Source: Daphnia pulex (lineage: Eukaryota > Arthropoda > Branchiopoda > Diplostraca > Daphniidae). From it: a stretch of 64,000 nt of DNA. A program made the translations under genes and the position numbers. Shown here one piece after another: positions 35,501 to 47,300 of the stretch. The notes under the pieces are model-generated. The model was not told the DNA's origin. It saw only the letters and a program-made list of their open reading frames with translations, and made no database searches. How positions within the stretch are numbered: position 1 is the stretch's first letter; the number at the start of each line of letters is the position of its first letter. The stretch covers positions 2,006,501 through 2,070,500 of the forward strand of contig NC_060028.1 of the NCBI RefSeq assembly GCF_021134715.1. The letters run 5' to 3'.

Positions 35501-36309
35501 ACAGCAAGCAATTTGGAACGGTACAGATTCAGATTCATGTTGGACAGAGAAGGTATAGGTCGGTTAGAATGAGCTTTAGGTTTGGGAGTGAAATCAGGCG
35601 AGTCGACCTCAAAGTAAATATACGGATGGTCCGAGAGAGATGGCATCGCCAGAAAAGCCCACCGAGAGATGAACAGGCGAGATCCGGTCAGGGTGAGGTC
35701 AACAAACGCTGTGCCTCCAGGGACAAATTCCAGCTCATCGCAAAGCCTATTAGCGATGTTTAGGCCAGAGGCAAAAATAAGAGTTTCCAGATCTTCACCC
35801 CGTCTGTCATTAACCGAGCTGTTCCAAACTCGGTTTTTAGCGTTGGAGTCCAGGCCGAAAACCGAGTAGGGCGAGGAAAGAGCATCAAAGATGGATTGAA
35901 CGGTGCTGGGGAAGTCGGAGATGGAGGGACGAAGGTAGATAGAAGCGAAACGCAGCGGGCCCGATTTTGAGTGAAGTTCAACACAGGATGCGAAATTCGA
36001 GAGATGCATTTCGTTTAGGTTGCCTGCAGCTGAAACGGAGTCCTTGATTAGGATAGCCGAGCCATACGCGTGGTCATTGGAGAGACGGTGGAATGCCGAG
36101 AAACCGGGTGGGATATTAGCAACGACTGGGGTCTCGGCTGAGTAGGCATATGGCTCTTGGATTAAGACTACATCGATATCAAGGTCCAGCACCGTCTGAG
36201 CCAGAGTGGCCGACGCTAACTTGGAATGATGGAGGTTAATCTGGATGCATCTAATACGGTTGGGGGGGAGAACGTTCTTGGGTAGAGACGAAGCAGAATC
36301 GTTACACAT
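32503..36309 (-). CDS. LINE ORF2: AP-endonuclease and reverse transcriptase, relic RNase H-like region
   Basis: 1268 residues without interruption. The N-terminal AP-like endonuclease (about residues 15-235) shows INLHHSK, LIQEPYAY and SDHPYI, and nicks target DNA. The reverse transcriptase (about 440-780) shows FRPISLVSNLAKIFEKV, FRENRSTDSA, FLDIKSAFDSAWH, GCPQGGVLSPFLWN, the catalytic GGFADDLA (about residue 694) and LGLTLDPNLKWHRHL. Residues ~955-1080 follow the RNase H pattern but without its acidic residues. A C-terminal Cys/His motif (CDCGWPDENTFHFLFDC, about 1166) is typical of I- and R1-related elements. The start ATG overlaps the ORF1 stop. Activity is target-primed reverse transcription in the nucleus. 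Clade is not settled. Confidence 0.93.
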   Translation of the reverse strand: MCNDSASSLPKNVLPPNRIRCIQINLHHSKLASATLAQTVLDLDIDVVLIQEPYAYSAETPVVANIPPGFSAFHRLSNDHAYGSAILIKDSVSAAGNLNEMHLSNFASCVELHSKSGPLRFASIYLRPSISDFPSTVQSIFDALSSPYSVFGLDSNAKNRVWNSSVNDRRGEDLETLIFASGLNIANRLCDELEFVPGGTAFVDLTLTGSRLFISRWAFLAMPSLSDHPYIYFEVDSPDFTPKPKAHSNRPIPSLSNMNLNLYRSKLLAVSTTWPRSLTCTSESEVEEHINVLVTSMHSCAQAAKTFRPVLPRAKSMPWWSRELCALRSKTRSLYRAWSAQKSHLQNKLNYCQSKASYQKALRSAKCAEWAKLRLSASSSDTFRALSPFMGKSKSIPLPRKLLVDGKLSSDPATIAKGCASHFFPVEPPSNSYHLELEASVVRSLSLPVYDPPPVISDWELEAALRSLNPKAAPGSDGISAELLILSLPEIKLYLSAILNACLQLRVFPSTWKRSKVVVIGKPNKMDYTSLNSFRPISLVSNLAKIFEKVVLGRLLWFANSHDWLNDCQHGFRENRSTDSAAHSFISFIESAFSEKKVAAAAFLDIKSAFDSAWHPAIIAALSSRGCPTYLVNIISSFLKNRSAVLSIGDLSSEHPVSLGCPQGGVLSPFLWNVLIDDIFKLSFPHFPVKMGGFADDLAIATTHKDPLVATKNLQTVCDHMGAWLESRKLQLNAGKTVFMIFARKSSPGSSEPLVLSIKGVQIAPSLDASYLGLTLDPNLKWHRHLQGKIVSAKRAMFAANSCIRQTFGSDGHRLRFLYSTVVEPIFSYGASVWISAIRTKAVVKKLRSFHLSLCRMITGTFRSAPYSSLVLLSNLLPIELRLLEIAACRFISVPANAPFASSAKEIICKHLPSLAVSPKTELSSLPHSASHPPWNLKICSSTIPSVMVPLLPSVPGTLQLFVATFCSSSNPSFAVVATDSLGIKSVYEASLPSSISHRQASCISLLKALKFIQASQPSYSSCNLFLSASSSILLPATPLYPEEVTALVSLSALGPFCHLFLAAHPSSAGFLLAVSRAKFTSICLMVLPTFSPKFWKNSVKDHLLAVWNNEWMTAKSGSTTRSFFPDVFAARSLLMLRSNVLANQLITGHCRLNHHLFRLGYATATSCDCGWPDENTFHFLFDCPRFSSLRGKLISACVTSKVVWPPPLLALSQSSLIWNAFIRYLSKTKRLCSNASPVFRTIQEHTPMPNAGLGRLPSALPLSLAGV

Positions 36310-37684
36310 GAGAGTCTAGGAAGGCTCTGTACCGTGCCACTGCTTTGATCTGCTCCTGACAAAGTTTGTCTCCAGAGCGGTGGGAGCCACCGCAGTTTAC
36401 ACATTTCAACGCGGAGGGGTTAACGCAATCCGAGGTTTGGTGATGCAAAGCACATCTACCGCAGGCGGGAGTGGCAGCCGGGCAGAATTTTTGCGTGTGG
36501 CCATACACCTGACACTTAAAGCAGCGTCTAACCTCTCGGTCAAGGTCTACAGGAACAATTCTGTGGTTCGTGCCAAGAATCGAAGCTTTCCCCCTGAGCA
36601 AAATGGTGTCTCTGGCTGCCCTGGAGCGAAGAAAGATCTTAACATGCCCTTCTGATGTGTGGGGTTTGGTATAAATGACTTTAACCGACTGGATCTGATC
36701 TCTCAGCAGTTGGTTGCGGTGTTCCAACTCTCTGTGCAAACTGACCGTATCAGAAACGTTGACAAAAAGGGCCACTACAGGAAAAAGAACGTTAAGTTTT
36801 GAAGCAGTATCAAAACGAGCCTGGAACTCAGGCTTCTTGTTGAGAATATCCGCGGCTTTGGCTACGGCAACCTCGTTGTCAAGAGTGACAAACAATTTGT
36901 TGTTCTTGTACCGCACGTGGGAGGGAATTAGACCACTGTTCTTGGTGTCCAATAAGTCCTCGACTGCTTGTACATTCAAGGGAGGTGCCGAATCGTCAGC
37001 ACACTTGGCCACCAAAACAGAGCCAGAAAGGTTGCCACGGGCAACAGATGCATAGGATGGGCCAAGAGCGGACGGACCAGAGGAGGATGGTCCATCAAAA
37101 CCCGGTAGGCGGGCTTGTTGGAGGCTCAAAACATGATCAGCAAAACAAACCTTGAGTTGGACAGCATTTTCCTCAAGGGTCTTGATTTGGTCATCCCGAT
37201 TTTCCAGATCATCACTAAGGCGCACGATTTTGGACTCAAGATCAGAAACATGGTCTTCGTCAAGTCGAGAAACCGTGAGTTCAAGTTCCCTAATCAAAAG
37301 AAGCTGGGTCTCTAGTAGATCTACAGAAGAACGCAGGCGAGAAATCAAGTCAGCCTTCTTAAGTGAGTTGATAGTGTCTACAGAAAGATCGGCAAGAAAG
37401 GCACGGACAGAATCGGCCTTGGCTTTCTTTACGTTGCTGGCATCAGAGACACCGGGGGAACGACTATCATTCTTCCTTTTCTTTCGATTTTTAGCTGGGT
37501 CCGTTGACATGTTGGCCGACTGTCTCCTTTGAGCATGACTAGCCTTCCTGCAATCCTCAGAGCAACAGCGATGACCATTGTGTACGATTTGGAACACTTT
37601 CTTGCAATGTTTACATTGCCTGTTACTGCCTGGGGGCTCGGAGGCCCCACTATCAGACTCGTCCATGGACTGAGTCTGGCTCAT
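36302..37684 (-). CDS. LINE ORF1: gag-like nucleic-acid-binding protein
   Basis: 460 residues. An N-terminal Cys/His cluster (CKHCKKVFQIVHNGHRCC) is followed by a Ser/Lys-rich segment, a coiled coil (about 95-175, with LELTVSRLDEDHVSDLESK and a DDLENRDDQIKTLEENA repeat), an RRM-like middle, and three C-terminal zinc knuckles: CFKCQVYGHTQKFC, CGRCALHHQTSDC and CVNCGGSHRSGDKLC. This is the usual ORF1 layout of I/Jockey/R1-type elements. The protein coats element RNA in cytoplasmic particles. Its stop overlaps the ORF2 start in ATGTGTAA (36309-36302). Confidence 0.92.
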   Translation of the reverse strand: MSQTQSMDESDSGASEPPGSNRQCKHCKKVFQIVHNGHRCCSEDCRKASHAQRRQSANMSTDPAKNRKKRKNDSRSPGVSDASNVKKAKADSVRAFLADLSVDTINSLKKADLISRLRSSVDLLETQLLLIRELELTVSRLDEDHVSDLESKIVRLSDDLENRDDQIKTLEENAVQLKVCFADHVLSLQQARLPGFDGPSSSGPSALGPSYASVARGNLSGSVLVAKCADDSAPPLNVQAVEDLLDTKNSGLIPSHVRYKNNKLFVTLDNEVAVAKAADILNKKPEFQARFDTASKLNVLFPVVALFVNVSDTVSLHRELEHRNQLLRDQIQSVKVIYTKPHTSEGHVKIFLRSRAARDTILLRGKASILGTNHRIVPVDLDREVRRCFKCQVYGHTQKFCPAATPACGRCALHHQTSDCVNPSALKCVNCGGSHRSGDKLCQEQIKAVARYRAFLDSHV

Positions 37685-38200
37685 CTGGGATTACGGAGGC
37701 TAAAATACGACTGTGGGACTGTGGTAGGCGACGAATAGATACAGGGCCAAAAGAAAAAGAAGGAAGAAGAAGAAGTGCAGGAGATCCTCTTCGACACTGG
37801 GAGGAGTTCAATGACGGACAAGGCGTCAGAAGAAGACTACGACTACCCTCGGTTCCTTCCCCCCCCTCACACAGAGCATGAGCAGAGTGACCAGCGCCCA
37901 AAACCCCCCAAGGTCTCCACCAAAAGGTTTCCGGCACTTCCACGGAAGCCCACGACACAAGGACGGATTGAGCACCGGTCGTGCTACTCGCTCAGGGAGG
38001 ACGAGAGAGATCACCGGGGATAAGCTCAAAGAGCTAAAACCCAAGGGGACCAAGCCTTTTTCGGTTGTGCTTATAACCAGTCCGGACGGGGTGGAATCAA
38101 TACCACACACTTCCTGCTTTAAAAAACTTGAAAAAGTACTCCGCAACTTACAATTAACAGGGTGAAATCACTGTTTTTATATTCCCTATGCTGATCCAAA

Positions 38201-41161
38201 GACAGAACAAGTGGGAGAGAGAGAACCTAAATTTATGGAAAAAGACAATAAATAAATACGAAAATAGACAATATGATACGATAATGGGATACGAGAGAGG
38301 CAGTAGAGAGGATCAAGATATATAGAAATAAGAGAGGCAAGAAAATTGAAAAAAAAAGGGAAGTCAGGCCACTGACAGCTCGGTTTGACAGATGATAGAG
38401 GGAGGGGAACTATGAGTGAAAATGGCAATGAGAAAGACGATATGAATTAAATATGATTTCTGGAAAAAAATGTGTTCTACAGAGCCCTGAAACACTCACA
38501 AATGAGTTAAATCAAAGACTTCTGAAGAAAACAAACCAAAAATAATTAAAAATATCCAATTTGGCGAGAGCACAGAGAAGCACAACACAGTAGGTGTAGC
38601 AGACGAAGCTGTATATATACCAAGAATTATATATATTTATCCATACTATATATAAATGTCATATATAGCTTTTACTGTAATACATGCTTATACAGCAGCA
38701 TCCTTCCAGCTGTTTCAGCTGACAAATAAATCTATATAGCTAAAGGCGAAAAAACAAAATAAGAAATTTCAGCTTTATATAGCCTATTATAATATAGCCT
38801 ACTCAAATAAGGAGATATATTTAGAATTGCCGGAATTTTTGTTAAGAATTAAAAAAAAAACTGCGAACAAAGCAGCTCTGTACATCTCTGTGGCAGACAG
38901 GAGATATATATATGGATGTGCTGCCATATAGGCTACATAAAATCAAATAGCGCAGCATATAATTCTCTCTCTCTATAATATTATAGGCTAGTTCCCATTT
39001 TGTGTATATGTATATATATAAAGTTGCTGCTGCCTTTACATTATGTATAGACATGAAAGCCGCTTGCTCAGCACAGCAGCCAAAGTCCCTTGCGATTGTT
39101 TGCGGCTGCTATGGATGGAAAAAAAAAGAAAAAAGAAACTGTGCGGTGAATGGGCCAGCAGCAGCAACGTTTAGGCTATATATCTGCGCTGCTCCGCGTG
39201 TGGTGATGTTTCAATATGTCGACAAGAAGAGCACCCTGCTGTGCTATGTGTGTGCTGACGCTGACGCATTATTATATAATATCTAGCAGCAGCACGGCCG
39301 CGCTTGGCTGACATCAGTTGCACACATTGCCGCATCTCTCTATATACGTGTGCGTTCATATGTATGTATGCTGGATAGCCTATACGCAATTTAGACGTAG
39401 CCTAAAGGCGGTGACAGATGAAAAGAAAAAATCAGACAAAGAAGGCGAAAAAGCTGCTGGAGACGAAGATAATATAAATACGGAATATATATATCTGCAA
39501 GAGACAGCAGCATATTCTGCGTGTGTTGTATGGCTATGCAGGGGGAAGAGTCTATACACATGTAATTGTCGTCTTTATTATTGGCGTGGCTCTTCTTCGG
39601 TCTTCGCGTTCGCTGTTGCTCGGTTTTGGACGAGCAACAGCAGCATACAAAGTCACTGTCTATTACTTCTGTTAGCTACTGTCGTTGACAGAGTTGTGTA
39701 TATATCGGTGTATATATAGAGCCAGCAGATATATCTGTGTTCGTCTGATGTATTCGCGGAATAAATCGACGCGATCTAAATCTACTTGAACAACAAAGAA
39801 GCAGCGAATTTGAATTGGTGTCCAAATATTTTATCCTTTAGGCGAAATAAAAATCTACATGTATATTACTTCGTTCATTAAATATTGTATTTTCGTGTTA
39901 TTTATATAAATCTATACAATGTCTGGGCGGGGTATAAAGGAGGAGATTTTGTATCTTTTTTGTCAACTCAACAGCAATCGGTCGAGGTATGTGTGGGGTG
40001 GGGGGGGGGTCTAGTGTAATGTTATTAGATGTTATATAAGAATCATGCACGGAGCCACAGAATACGGGAAGAAAGAATATATATAAATATATATATATAT
40101 TATTTTTTGTGTTTTTATTTCATATTAAAATGTTGGAAGGATTATGCGGGGGGTTGGGGGGGTGGGGGTCCACACTCACACAGAATTTGATCAAACACGA
40201 TGTATAAATGAACAATCAAAATGAGAGAGGTGATGATTATTTTATATATAAACGAATGGGCGTGACGAACGAATATCGCACGGGTATACACAGCATAGAC
40301 GGTGGGACGAGGAAAGAATTATTATGTATAGATATTAACGAAGATTTTATAAATTCGTGTTTTTCTTTGAATTTTGTAATTATACAATTATAATTATGAT
40401 ACATTGATAATTTGTTGGAAATTAAATTTTGTAGTCCTTTCGCCAATATTTTTTAATACCCTTATTATATTATCCAAAGAGTTTGACCACGACCCTTTGC
40501 ATAATATGACCCAAATGATTCGAATTCATTAAATTTGAATTATTGTCGAAATTTGTTTTTTAAGTTTAGAATTTTTACAAAGACAACAAAAATTGAAATA
40601 AATGAACCCCGACAGATTGAAAAAATGTCCAATTAACAACAATCATATAACATATTATATATATAGAACCGGTGGCGGAAGTATATGAGCAATGATGCAC
40701 GGTACTATATATATATGATAATATACACACGAATACAAATTCACAGCAATCGAATCATGTTTTATATAACATCATCGTCAGTGAAAAAAAAGAAAAAAAA
40801 AACATTTCTTTTTGTTATTGTGTTCAATTTTTCGTCTTCTAATTATTTTTTCCGAAAGAATAACAATGATTGAATTTATACAAATATATATATATATATC
40901 GTCGAGGATGATGTTATTGTAAATAGTATATGTATAATTATAATATACGTCTCTCCAAAAATGAGAATTATATATATATTTATAGATTTTTTATGGTTGA
41001 TTTGAGACAATTTGAAATATTTATTCACTATATTATTAGACGTCACGGTCAAAATGTATTCCCCCAATTTTTAAAAAAATAAAATTATTATTTAACCAAA
41101 TCAAATGAAAAACAAACAAACAACAACAAAAACACACATCACATCAGACATAACAAGAGAA
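38201..41161. other. Region downstream of the dopamine receptor gene, with possible 3' UTR
   Basis: Purine-rich sequence to about 38.6 kb, then AT/CTG-rich DNA. The right part (about 39.8-41.16 kb) is TATATA-rich and probably contains the 3' UTR of the minus-strand receptor gene. Several TTTATT (AATAAA on minus) occur and none stands out. G runs are at 40000-40009 and 40147-40169. No coding exon is seen. Confidence 0.45.
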
Positions 41162-41376
41162 TCAATCAGCGCAGACGAGGATGCGCTTGAAGGCCTTGCG
41201 GAACTCGAGATTGAAGATGGTGTAAATGACGGGATTGATGAACGAGTTGACGTAGCCCAGCCAAGTGGTGAGCTGGAAGGCCGTCCCGCCCGGCTGGCAG
41301 TCGCGCTCGAACTTGGTGCAAATGGCGTCCAAGATGTTGCACGTGAAGAAAGGGACCCAGCAAATCAGGAACACAC
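41162..41376 (-). CDS. Dop2R: Receptor exon: TM6 end, TM7 and C-terminus
   Basis: It begins mid-codon after acceptor AAATGAAG. It encodes [15 protein letters not shown] (TM6, CWxP), an extracellular loop with a Cys (ERDCQPGG), [18 protein letters not shown] (TM7, NPxxY) and helix 8 FRKAFKRIL, then stops at 41162. The tail is very short, as in D2 receptors. Confidence 0.96.
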
Positions 41377-44300
41377 CTTCATTTGGGGGTTGTTTTATTT
41401 TATAATAAGAGATAAAGAAAAAAATAAAACACACAATCAGACATATGGAAGAAAAAAGTATATAGTGACTCGTTACAAGTTACTTCATCCCCCCCCCCCT
41501 CCTGCCTCCGACCAAAAAGTTTAGATACAACGAAGACACTCGGGCAATCAGCAGAGCGCGCAGCAAGAGGTTCGTTCGTTTCAATCCCACGAATTAAAAA
41601 AAAAAAACATTTCCATGAAATTATATACCCAGCTGAGCCGCCTTGTATAGGATAGGGTACAGTATTATATACTTTATATACAGCCGACGTGTATATGTAT
41701 ACAGCACACACGATCGCTAATGAACCAACTTTTCACCCCGTCATCACCCGAGTTCACATCACAAGTTTGATGAACTCCCTTCGTCTATAAATGCTGCTGT
41801 TCTTTTCTATACGAGTTTGAAAGTCTAGGCTTTTCCCGCCATTCCTTCATTAGCACTTTTAAAAAACAAAAGACTGTATAGAAACACACGTGCAGACAGT
41901 CTCTTATGAATAGCTAATATGTCGGTCATATATCTATAAGCTTCCCACGTGCCATCCTCATCTTCTATTCCATCTAGCTCTACTTGCATATATTTGCATT
42001 TGGTAATAGATTTGTAATGTGAAATGGATTATATATTAGATTGGCTGCTGTTGGGGATGAATGATTTACCGAGGACGATGGCCAGCGTTTTAGTGGCTTT
42101 GCGCTCTTTTTTGGCCGATGATTTCTCGCGTTTCTTGCGGCTGGCCTTGTTGACTTTGTAGATGGTGAACCGGGAGCCGGCCGTCTGGTATTGCTTGCTC
42201 TCCTTGTCGGCCCCGTTGCCATTGCCACCGTTGCCGTTGTTGCCGCTCCCGCTGGGCGGCGTCCCGGCCGTCGAGTCCACCCCGCAGCTGCTGCCACCGC
42301 CGCCGCCACTTCGAGTTCCTTTGCCTTTATTACTCCCGCTCTGATTTAATATATTATAATATTACAAAATCAAACATTAGCGAAAAAAAAATTGGTAGAA
42401 AATAATCTGAGGGAATCAAATGAAACGTATATCATCAATTCGTCATGTTTTATTATATCAAATTAGTAGGCCTATATCACATTTTCCGCCGCTTTATCAA
42501 ACATTCGACATCTGATGCTATTGGACAAAGCAAATAAGGAGACAATTGACTATATCTATATTATTATGTGTAGCCAGAAGCAGCTACGTAATTCACAGAA
42601 GCGCTTATATTTAGATGATTAATATTATTAGGCTATATACATTACGTCTGCTAGTTCGTCAATAAACTCCATCATCAATTGTATATAGCTAATATACGTA
42701 TATATAGATGCTGCTCATTGTATTCAATAAATACGCCATGTAAGCTAATATTTGTAGGCCTATATAAGGAGCTAAATAGCCTCTTATTGACTTATCCGTG
42801 ATTTATTCATTGTTGCCTTAGATATACACGCCCGCGGTGGTTATAGAGAGTCCAACAACAACAGAGTGGACATGATCCGCAACAACGACTAATATAAAGG
42901 GAATAATATAAGTCGATCAACCGCGGTTTTTGATTCTATATATAGCCTTATATTAGCTGGTGTTATAAATATTATATAATACACATCCGCCATGATCAAA
43001 TATATGTCATTATATTATACAATGATGTGTGAACATCATGTATAAAGAATTTGATCTAGACATCTCTCCCGCAACGCCATATTACCTATATATATATAGC
43101 ACAATGAGTCCAGCCAAGCATAGAATACATATCTGACTGATGTGTTGATGTCTATATATATACGTGAGCTTTTGTTGTTTGGCGATGTAATATATTTAAT
43201 ATAACCTGAGTGACGGGCAATATATGATTTCTACGGCTTGACACACCAGCAGTTTGTCAATATAATAATAGAGCCTATAGCCAATTATGAAGCCCCCCGG
43301 GGGCGTCATTGTGATGTCGTCACACACAGAGAGAAATATAAGAATAAATGAGGATTGCCCCAATTGTACTATATCTGGAATTCATTTCTGCTGTGTGATG
43401 TGTGCGTATATACATAAGATATATAATAATAGACGCTAATAATAATAATAATAATAATATACCTTGATCTTATTGTGCTGGGCGTTGGAGATGGGCTGAT
43501 GCTGCTGGCTGGTTGGCAAGGAGAGGCAGGAGACGCCGTCGGTCATGAGAGAATGGCCGAGTGAGCCGGCGTCGACGCCAGCACCGGTCGACGCCGCTGG
43601 CTGTTGATTGTTGTAGTTGCTGCTGGACGCGTCGCCGTTGCTCAGGCCGCTCATGGTGGCCGCCGTCGCCGCAGCAACCGTCGTTGTTGTCGTCGTTAGC
43701 AGCAGCGTCTTGGACACCAACGACCCCGGCGCCGCCTTGTTATTCCTATATAGACCAGCACATTATTATTATCAAGACGTCGATTAAACATGTGAAAATC
43801 ATCACTCTATAATAAGATATTCCAATTACTAATAGTACACTATACAATTCATCAATTTGAGTTATTATTATTTATTATTATACCCGACGGCGTTGTGCTG
43901 GCTGGCCGCCTCTTTCTGCTTATTGGCGGCCAGCATGAACTCGGTGGAAATGTCCCTGGGCAGTCCGCTGTTGCTGCCGTCCTCTGCCCACTCGTCGCCA
44001 TTGTCGTCGTCGTCCTCGTCCTATTTTTTTTCCGTTTCGTTGTTACACAGAGAGGAGAAATAGAAAAGACAGCATCAGCAATTGATTAGATCAAAAGTAG
44101 TAGTATTAGTTCGGCCGTTTTCAATTGGACCCAATGATATATGAGGGATGAGCCCCTCCCACGTCGTCATTTAACTTTATAGGTAGACTGTATTGTTAAA
44201 GATAGGCCTATCTATATGTAGTATATAATCTGTTATATAATAGTAATAGCTGCAGCTTATTCGTTTATGTTATATTGGAAATTCCAGCATCAGCAAAATA

Positions 44301-47300
44301 ACAACGTCTGGAATAAATAATAGGTTATTGGCAAATTGGGCACATAATAGTATAGCTAAATCATTATAATAATATGATGTAGGTATAACAATGAAGGAAA
44401 ATGCAATCACAAATATATACTATATCGTTATTTATTCCCCTGTATATAAATGACGTCATTTATGCGCGGCTATAGGCTAATAATCGCACAAAGACGAAAA
44501 AACCCACCGCCCTATAAATCATCTTGAAAAACATCATTATGATGTCTTATAATAAATATTTCATTTTTATTTCTAGTTATATTACGTGATTGAGTGGGTG
44601 TGTATAGATTTACTTGACTTCCGCTGCCCTGATCGGTGCCTTTGTCGTCGTCAAAGAGACTCCGCCGGCGGCTCTGTTGTTTGCTGCCCATCGTCATGGA
44701 GGCGGCCCGGCCCAGCAGGGTCGTCTTGGCCAGCGTCACACCTGGCGGCGAGAGGAGCGAGCCGGCCAGGGCCGTCGTGGCTCCAGCACCACCAGCCGAC
44801 CCGCCGGCGTTGTTGTCCGTCGCGTTGCTGTTGCTGATGCCGGAGCCGGCCGGCGTCGTCACGTGGACTCTTTGCGTCTGCGGGACCGTCTGCTGTTGAC
44901 CGCCGGCAATGGGCGGCCCGCCCATGGCCGTCTCGGCCAGTCGTTTCGTATGCGGCGCCAAATTGTCCATCAGATGGGCGTGCTGCGGCTTCCGGTTGGC
45001 CGTCGCCCTCTTCGCCCGCTCTCTAATTCCCTGTAATACAAACGAATCAATCCAAAACAATTATTATTAATAATAATATACTGATGACGAAATAAATTAA
45101 ATGTGATATTATGTTTAAGATCATATTATATTCTATCCGAGACTATAATATAGATAGGTAGGAAATAATAACAAAGTAAGAATAAGATGTGAAGATCGGC
45201 CAGGAGGAAAAGCTCCTTAGACATCAAACAATACCAAGGCCTATATATAAATGTATATATATAGTTATAAATATATCCGCTGTTGCTGTCTTCGTTATTT
45301 GTTCTGTGTTGATGCTGCTGTCTTATATATATGTAATAGTTATTAGCTGGCCATTACTACATACTCGAGTGCTTGGATTGGGACATTCGACAGCAGCACA
45401 GCAGCACAGCAGTTGGCAAACAAACTAAAACACGCCGGTGAGGGGATCATCAGGATGTGCTGTGTGTGTGTAGAAAGACTCTCTCGCTTGTCTACATCAT
45501 CACATGAGACGCAAGAGGATTAACGGCCGCCCAACCAGCAACAGCAGCAGCAATATACAAACAACTTGAAACAAAAAAAAAAGGAACCGCTTATAATAGA
45601 TTACCTCTCTTGTATGTAGCTATGCTGTTATTATGTCGAAAACGCATTAATTTTTTTTCTGTTGTATTTATTTATTTTTCGGGGTCGGACGGGTCGTTTT
45701 ATTTCATGAATAATGCGCGGACAGACGCAATTATATACAGTCATCCGTGAAAGTTTCTTGAACAGGCAAATGGCTCTCTATGTTTTAAGTTTAATTTGAC
45801 GGACGGGATACTACGGTGCCTACCGTACCCCCGATATCTTACGCCCTTTTCTCTTTTTCTTTATATTCTTCTTTTCCTTTACCTACGAAAGAAAAAGAGA
45901 AAAAGGCGCAAAATACTGGGGGTACGGTAGACACCGTAGTATCCCGTCCGTCAAATTAAACTTAAAACATAGAGAGCCATTTGCCTGTTCAAGAAACTTT
46001 CACGGATGACTGTATTTGCGAACTATATTATATAGACTCTGTCTATTAATTGATGTATTTAAGCGATGTGAATAAAATTAACCTGTTGTTATGTATTATA
46101 ATTTACCGGTAGTACTATATATAGTTCTAAACGTATACTCCCGGTGTCAAGGAGACACGACGTACTACTAAAAAGCAGCACACACAGCAAATAAACTTTT
46201 GTAATTCATGCGTTTAGTATATAGGTATATATATAAAGGCATTGCATCTATATAGGCTACACGGTGTGTGTGCTGTATTGCTAAGTATTCTTTTTTTTTT
46301 TTAAATCTACGTATATATACATCAGAGAGAGCGCGGGGGCACGAGAAAGGCTTTTGGGGTCGTCCGTGGTATACTCTACCGCTCTTGACAACTTTTGAGT
46401 CACGAGGTACGCGTGCTGCAAGAGTATGTATACGAATTATAATAGCTATGGCCCTATGGGACCTCTGTGTATAACATCAACTGCTGCTCGTTGACGTCAA
46501 ACCCAAAGTATTTAACCTATTGGCTATTATATATAGGCTATAGGATATACACGCGTATGCTGGAGCCCTTTGCTGAATAGAAGAATTTAACATGTGTCTT
46601 CTTTTCTTTTATCTTCTTATATACTTCGTTTAAAGTTTTTATTTTCAGCCGCCAAAGAAAAAAGTCTCAGGTAAAATTTAAAAAATATAACTTTTTAAAA
46701 TTTTCTTGTTTCTTTTCAACGCGGTTTCCTCGCCATCACAGCATCTGATGAGATTTCTTTTGTTTTATTTGAAAAAACTCGTCGTCGTCTCGACCTATAT
46801 AGCATTTGTGGGCTCTTTTACACGACCTCGGCCAATGTAACATGTATACGCGATTGAATCCCAACGGGAGATGATCTTTCGTTCATGTGTCGGGACACGC
46901 ACAGCAGCAACACTCGAGTCCATAAAAAAAAACGAGTGGCCTCTGCACTATATAGCTACACCAGCAGCAACAATCCCCATAACATGCATTTGTACTCTTT
47001 AGCAATGTATGTATTATATACACAGCACAGTTTGATGCACTTTAGGTTTGACCAGTCCGTTTGGGAGATATATAGGACTGTTCGCCCTGGCCGAATTTCG
47101 GCTGCACGTTAGACTATATTACAGCCCGGCCATCAACGCCAGGTGACATAAAAAGGAGCCCATCAGCAGAGTCATTTAAGTGCTGTGTAGTTTCTCTATA
47201 TAGAACCTGTGCTGGACTGTGTGCTGGGCCTCGTCGGTGTTGCATGAAGAAATAGACAAATGTTCGTGTTTTTTTTTTTCAAAATAGGATAGACTCCATA

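Larger units (their letters stand above)
31840..38200 (-). mobile_element. Non-LTR retrotransposon (LINE), I/Jockey-type, both ORFs open
   Basis: A minus-strand element with ORF1 (36302-37684) and ORF2 (32503-36309), a 5' region right of 37684 and a 3' UTR left of 32503. Zinc-knuckle ORF1, AP-type endonuclease and reverse transcriptase identify it, and no LTRs are seen. Both ORFs are uninterrupted, so it may be young. Ends are approximate: AT-rich host DNA ends near 31840 on the left. On the right GC-rich sequence continues to about 38165, and a purine-rich stretch to about 38600 could still belong to it. I could not identify a target-site duplication or a poly(A) tail. Confidence 0.88.
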
